From Jonesiaceae bacterium BS-20 (lineage in GTDB: Bacteria > Actinomycetota > Actinomycetes > Actinomycetales > Cellulomonadaceae), in NCBI GenBank assembly GCA_039995105.1, contig CP146203.1:3465543-3529542 (forward strand): a DNA stretch of 64,000 nt. Direction: 5' to 3'. Position numbers and translations under genes: made by a program. A model generated the notes under the pieces. That model worked only from the letters and a program-made list of their open reading frames with translations. It was not told where the DNA came from and searched no databases. Positions 60,915 to 64,000 of the stretch are shown here, in pieces. The first letter of the stretch is position 1. The number at the start of each line of letters is the position of its first letter.

Positions 60915-61616
60915 TCAACCCCGAGTGAAATGCTTCTCGAGCTCAAGCACACGGGGGAACAAGATGTTGTTCTCTTTGTGAATGTGTTCGTGCAGATCCA
61001 ACTCCATGTGCTCGAGCCCCTCGAGCATGAGCTGGTAGGAGGTGCAGGCATCGTCAGGTATTGCGTACCCGTTAGTGAGCGCACGCAACCTGCCAAAGAG
61101 CTCCCCAACGACAGTGTGCTCGTCGCGCAGTTGGGCGATGGGCGCGGCAAATGATCCGGACAACGCGGGGGCTTGAGTCTTTTCCATTCGGCTAATGGCC
61201 GGGAAAATGACCCGCTCCTCTGTGGTCATGTGCGGCTTGAGTGCAGCTATAGCTGCGGTATACACCTCATGAACCTCGGCGAGTTCGGGGTGGGAGTCGC
61301 TATGGACCCGGTCTACCAGTGCAACGAGCTTGGCTAAACGTGGCATTTCCTCCCACATGAATGCGTGGTGAGTGTCCACAATGTCGTGGGCGAGTGCGGA
61401 CTGGTTGCGTGCGGCGTCCGTGACCTCCGGAGCCGGTGTAGGGAAAATTAGCGCTGCCCTCACCACTTCGAGGTCCAAATTGGCGTTGGCCACGGCCGCA
61501 GCCAGTGTGTTGTTGCCATTGCAGCAGTAGTCCAGACCAAAGGTGGCAAAGACTTTGGTACGACGGGGATCTTGGACGGCAAGGTCAGCCAGGCTGAGCT
61601 GGGAATCAATGGACAT
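60915..61616 (-). CDS. Iron-sulfur cluster repair di-iron protein (Ric/ScdA/YtfE)
   Basis: 233 residues. ScdA_N domain with FGLDYCCNGNNTLA near residue 27, then a hemerythrin-like four-helix bundle with His/Glu ligands (HDIVDTHHAF, HMTTEERVIFP, LRDEHTVVGELF, HEHIHKENNILFPR). Repairs Fe-S clusters after nitric oxide or peroxide damage. Divergent from the following pit gene. Confidence 0.95.
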   Translation of the reverse strand: MSIDSQLSLADLAVQDPRRTKVFATFGLDYCCNGNNTLAAAVANANLDLEVVRAALIFPTPAPEVTDAARNQSALAHDIVDTHHAFMWEEMPRLAKLVALVDRVHSDSHPELAEVHEVYTAAIAALKPHMTTEERVIFPAISRMEKTQAPALSGSFAAPIAQLRDEHTVVGELFGRLRALTNGYAIPDDACTSYQLMLEGLEHMELDLHEHIHKENNILFPRVLELEKHFTRG

Positions 61617-61823
61617 GTACGTCTCCTTAACGGTTGGGGGTTTCTACTTGAATTCTCTCCCTGCATTTTTTGAAAGCAATAGGCAATAAGTCACTGTTAA
61701 TACCGTGGAAAATGGGCAGTGAACTGGGACACTGTGACCGGGGCCGGCGAGTCGAGGGTGAACACGCCGCTGCAAGGTGAACGGAAGATGAACAGATGAA
61801 CAAATATTGTTAAATATCGCCAA

Positions 61824-63143
61824 ATGCTTGCTTTTTTGGGTAACCATACATATGTGAACGAGATGATCCTGCTCATTCTGGTAGTGGCAACAGCCTTGGC
61901 GTTCGATTTCACCAACGGCTTCCATGACACCGGCAACGCAATGGCGACTTCCATTGCGACGAAAGCTCTTAAACCCAAAACCGCGGTAGCGCTGTCTGCC
62001 GTGCTGAACCTTGTGGGCGCATTTCTGTCCCTGACGGTTGCGGCAACCATTGCTAAGGGAATTGTTGATGCCAACATCATCACCCTTGAGGTTGTCCTCG
62101 CCGGTCTGGTGGGCGGAATTGTTTGGAACCTGCTCACGTGGTTGTTTGGGATTCCCTCCTCTTCCTCACATGCCCTGATTGGTGGCATGGTGGGTGCGGT
62201 CTTAGCTGCGGTTGGAACCGGCGGTGTGCTGTGGGCGGGTGTGGTTGGCAAGGTTCTCTTGCCCGCACTTATTGCCCCCACCCTTGCGATCGGTGTTTCC
62301 GCGCTGGCCACCTGGTCCGTTGCACGCCTAACCAAGGGCGTGCCGGAAGATATGCAAAACAAAGCGTTCAAGTGGGGCCAGATTGGCTCCGCGTCCCTGG
62401 TCTCCCTGGCGCACGGCACCAACGATGCTCAGAAGTCCATGGGAATTATCCTCCTCGCGTTGATCGCGGGAGGAGCGGTTGCGCCTGACTCGGGCGTTCC
62501 GCTGTGGGTCATTGTGTCCTGTGCGTTCTTCATGGCGCTCGGTACGTACCTTGGCGGTTGGCGGGTTATCCGCACCCTCGGTAAGGGCCTCGTTGAGATT
62601 GACTCACGTCAAGGTATGGCAGCTGAGACTTCCTCAGCCGCCGTCATCCTCATGTCCAGCTACTTTGGTTACTCACTTTCCACCACACACGTGGCTACCG
62701 GTTCCGTCATGGGATCTGGTGTTGGTATGCCCGGCGCGACAGTGCGTTGGGGTGTTGCTAAGAAGATGATGATGGCTTGGGCTATTACGCTTCCGGCCGC
62801 CGGTCTTGTTGGTGCGGTTTGCTATGGCATTCAGGCGTGGGTGGGCGGTTACCTAGGTTCGGCGATTGTCTTTGCCCTGTTGATCGCAGTTTCGCTGTGG
62901 ATGTTTATCGCTTCCAAGCGCACTCCGGTTGACCACAACAACGTTAACGATGCCTGGGAGGACGAGCCTGTAGCCATCGTTCCAGCAGACGCGGCTGCCG
63001 AGACCGTTCTGGTTGAGTCCGGAATGGTAGAGGCCGACGCTTTTCAGTTAGCTGATGAGATCGATGGGCTGTCTGGGGCAACTGGATCTGATGAAGACGA
63101 TGCCACACAAGAACCAGCACTCTCGAACGGAGCATCACTATGA
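61824..63143 (+). CDS. Second inorganic phosphate (Pit-family) transporter
   Basis: 439 residues; the start could also be GTG 61854 or ATG 61863, since no clear ribosome-binding site is seen. FDFTNGFHDTGNAMATS, GIPSSSSHALIGGMVGAV and AHGTNDAQKSMGIILLAL are Pit signatures. About ten to twelve spans, then an acidic cytosolic tail of about 75 residues absent from the 36895 paralogue. No DUF47 partner precedes it, so it is likely regulated differently. A two-span gene overlaps its end. Confidence 0.93.
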   Translation: MLAFLGNHTYVNEMILLILVVATALAFDFTNGFHDTGNAMATSIATKALKPKTAVALSAVLNLVGAFLSLTVAATIAKGIVDANIITLEVVLAGLVGGIVWNLLTWLFGIPSSSSHALIGGMVGAVLAAVGTGGVLWAGVVGKVLLPALIAPTLAIGVSALATWSVARLTKGVPEDMQNKAFKWGQIGSASLVSLAHGTNDAQKSMGIILLALIAGGAVAPDSGVPLWVIVSCAFFMALGTYLGGWRVIRTLGKGLVEIDSRQGMAAETSSAAVILMSSYFGYSLSTTHVATGSVMGSGVGMPGATVRWGVAKKMMMAWAITLPAAGLVGAVCYGIQAWVGGYLGSAIVFALLIAVSLWMFIASKRTPVDHNNVNDAWEDEPVAIVPADAAAETVLVESGMVEADAFQLADEIDGLSGATGSDEDDATQEPALSNGASL

Positions 63144-63370
63144 GTCCACTGATTGATTTTTCGGCGCTTACGAGCGTGATAGTCGCTGGCATACTCCTAG
63201 GTGCCGGACTTCCCGCGCTCTTCGCGGTGGGAGTCAAGTCGCTGGTTCCGGCTAGCGGGGCAACCCAGCCAAGTCCGGTGCGCAAGATCTTTGCATACGT
63301 GTGCTTTGGAATCTGCGCACTTGCCATTTTGGGCGGCGTCGCGTTCCTCGCCTACGGTGGGCACTCCTAA
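63140..63370 (+). CDS. Small two-span membrane protein linked to Pit
   Basis: 76 residues, overlapping the pit stop by four bases. Two hydrophobic helices (VIVAGILLGAGLPALFAVGV; IFAYVCFGICALAILGGVAFL). Small proteins of this kind follow pit genes in several actinobacteria and may be a subunit; not characterised. Confidence 0.7.
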   Translation: MSPLIDFSALTSVIVAGILLGAGLPALFAVGVKSLVPASGATQPSPVRKIFAYVCFGICALAILGGVAFLAYGGHS

Positions 63371-64000
63371 ACACGTATCTTCCCAATCGGATGCTCTGGT
63401 TCAACTCTGATCGGTTGATCAACGCCAGATATCCGCTCAACGTAGAGTTCGAAAGCAACGGCCGTCTCCCATATGGGTGGCGGCCGTTGTTGTTTAGCCA
63501 TTGTCTTTGGGGTTTGGCGACTGTCCTATGGCCGGTACTACCTAACCGCTTTTTTCTGGTTTCCGTTTCCGAGCGGCTGCGACCTAGACGATCCGGCCAA
63601 GTCGCCTTTGATGAGACCGCTCCGCCATGGAGGGGTTTGGCCAAGGGTTGGTGGGTTGCGGTCCAGTTGGCTGTGCATCTGATTGCGGCACTTGCCGGGG
63701 CGATTGAGGACCTTTCACTCTACAAATCAAGAACTCTTTGCTGTTAACCGCCCCTGAACCACAGAACTTTGGCACCTGCAGCCCACTGTCGCTGTTCGGG
63801 ATCGTTGGTATTTAGCAGTTTCTAGGGTGTGTGCGTGGGGTCACGTGGTTTTCGTTTTGTATTTGCTTGCTGTTCCCGTATTGTTTTCTACGGCCCGCTT
63901 TACGGGGTTGGAGTTAGCGAGTATCGCCCGAATAGCCGGTTTGCATAACTGGGAATTCATGCGGTAGAGTTAGTCTCCGGCCTACCGAGTAGGTCGAAAT
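63371..64000. other. 630-bp right end, mostly non-coding
   Basis: Short frames here are not convincing. CAACGGCCG (63456-63464) pairs with CGGCCGTTG (63481-63489), then TTGTTT: terminator of the pit operon. Near the edge, TTGCAT (63940-63945) and TAGAGT (63964-63969) could be a promoter for a gene beyond 64000, with a CCTAC...GTAGG stem at about 63981. Confidence 0.6.

Overview
The window is actinobacterial DNA of moderate-to-high GC content, most likely from the order Micrococcales; that order is an inference from gene content, not from a marker gene. Supporting genes are a mycothiol synthase with two acetyltransferase domains, the actinobacterial tad pilus locus next to a DEAH-box helicase, a fused NUDIX/histidine-phosphatase protein, a long Ppk1 and a class Ic aspartate aminotransferase. 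The two halves differ. Positions 1 to about 32,530 are an integrated siphovirus of the HK97 capsid type. Positions 32,534 to 64,000 are chromosome.

The prophage starts inside the window's left edge; its far end and integrase lie outside. A minus-strand immunity block (HIRAN protein, ImmA-like metallopeptidase, XRE repressor, 1-1587) faces a rightward early operon (1689-10969). The early operon holds HTH proteins, Cys-rich small proteins, a ParB-like protein, a sliding-clamp-like protein and an HNH-like protein. A promoter with an overlapping 9-bp inverted repeat and a hairpin just downstream (10976-11077) precedes the late operon. Late genes follow the classical order: HNH endonuclease, TerS, TerL, portal, protease (fused to a P-loop domain), major capsid, head-tail connectors, tail terminator, tail tube, frameshifted tail chaperones, tape measure, tail proteins, tail fibre, amidase and holin. 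A small minus-strand cassette (HTH plus two tiny membrane peptides, 31842-32358) and integrase-arm-like repeats precede the attachment end at a tRNA-Lys gene (32534-32606).

The most interesting system is a three-site invertible tail-fibre locus at 28678-29834. The expressed fibre gene 28298-29068 contains a 29-bp sequence that recurs perfectly, in inverted orientation, at 29379-29407. A 12-bp core of it recurs a third time at 29823-29834. Each copy is in the same reading phase and leads into a different C-terminal module, so inversion would swap the receptor-binding head. A second unexplained signal is a one-orientation decamer, GCGCTCGCRG, with ten copies in the prophage. At most of them the top strand changes abruptly from A/C-rich to G/T-rich.

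The chromosomal half contains a glycerophosphodiester phosphodiesterase, an M50-like membrane protein and MsrB. A phosphate and polyphosphate group follows: a DUF47/PhoU-like protein with Pit, the NUDIX/phosphohistidine protein, Ppk1, and further right a second Pit. Next come mshD, a PepSY lipoprotein, an SseB-like protein, acs, an FNT channel and an HAD phosphatase. The tad pilus operon (49237-53729) is followed by thrC, an aspartate aminotransferase, an AEC transporter, the DEAH/DUF1998 helicase (58264-60843) and a Ric/ScdA iron-sulfur repair protein.
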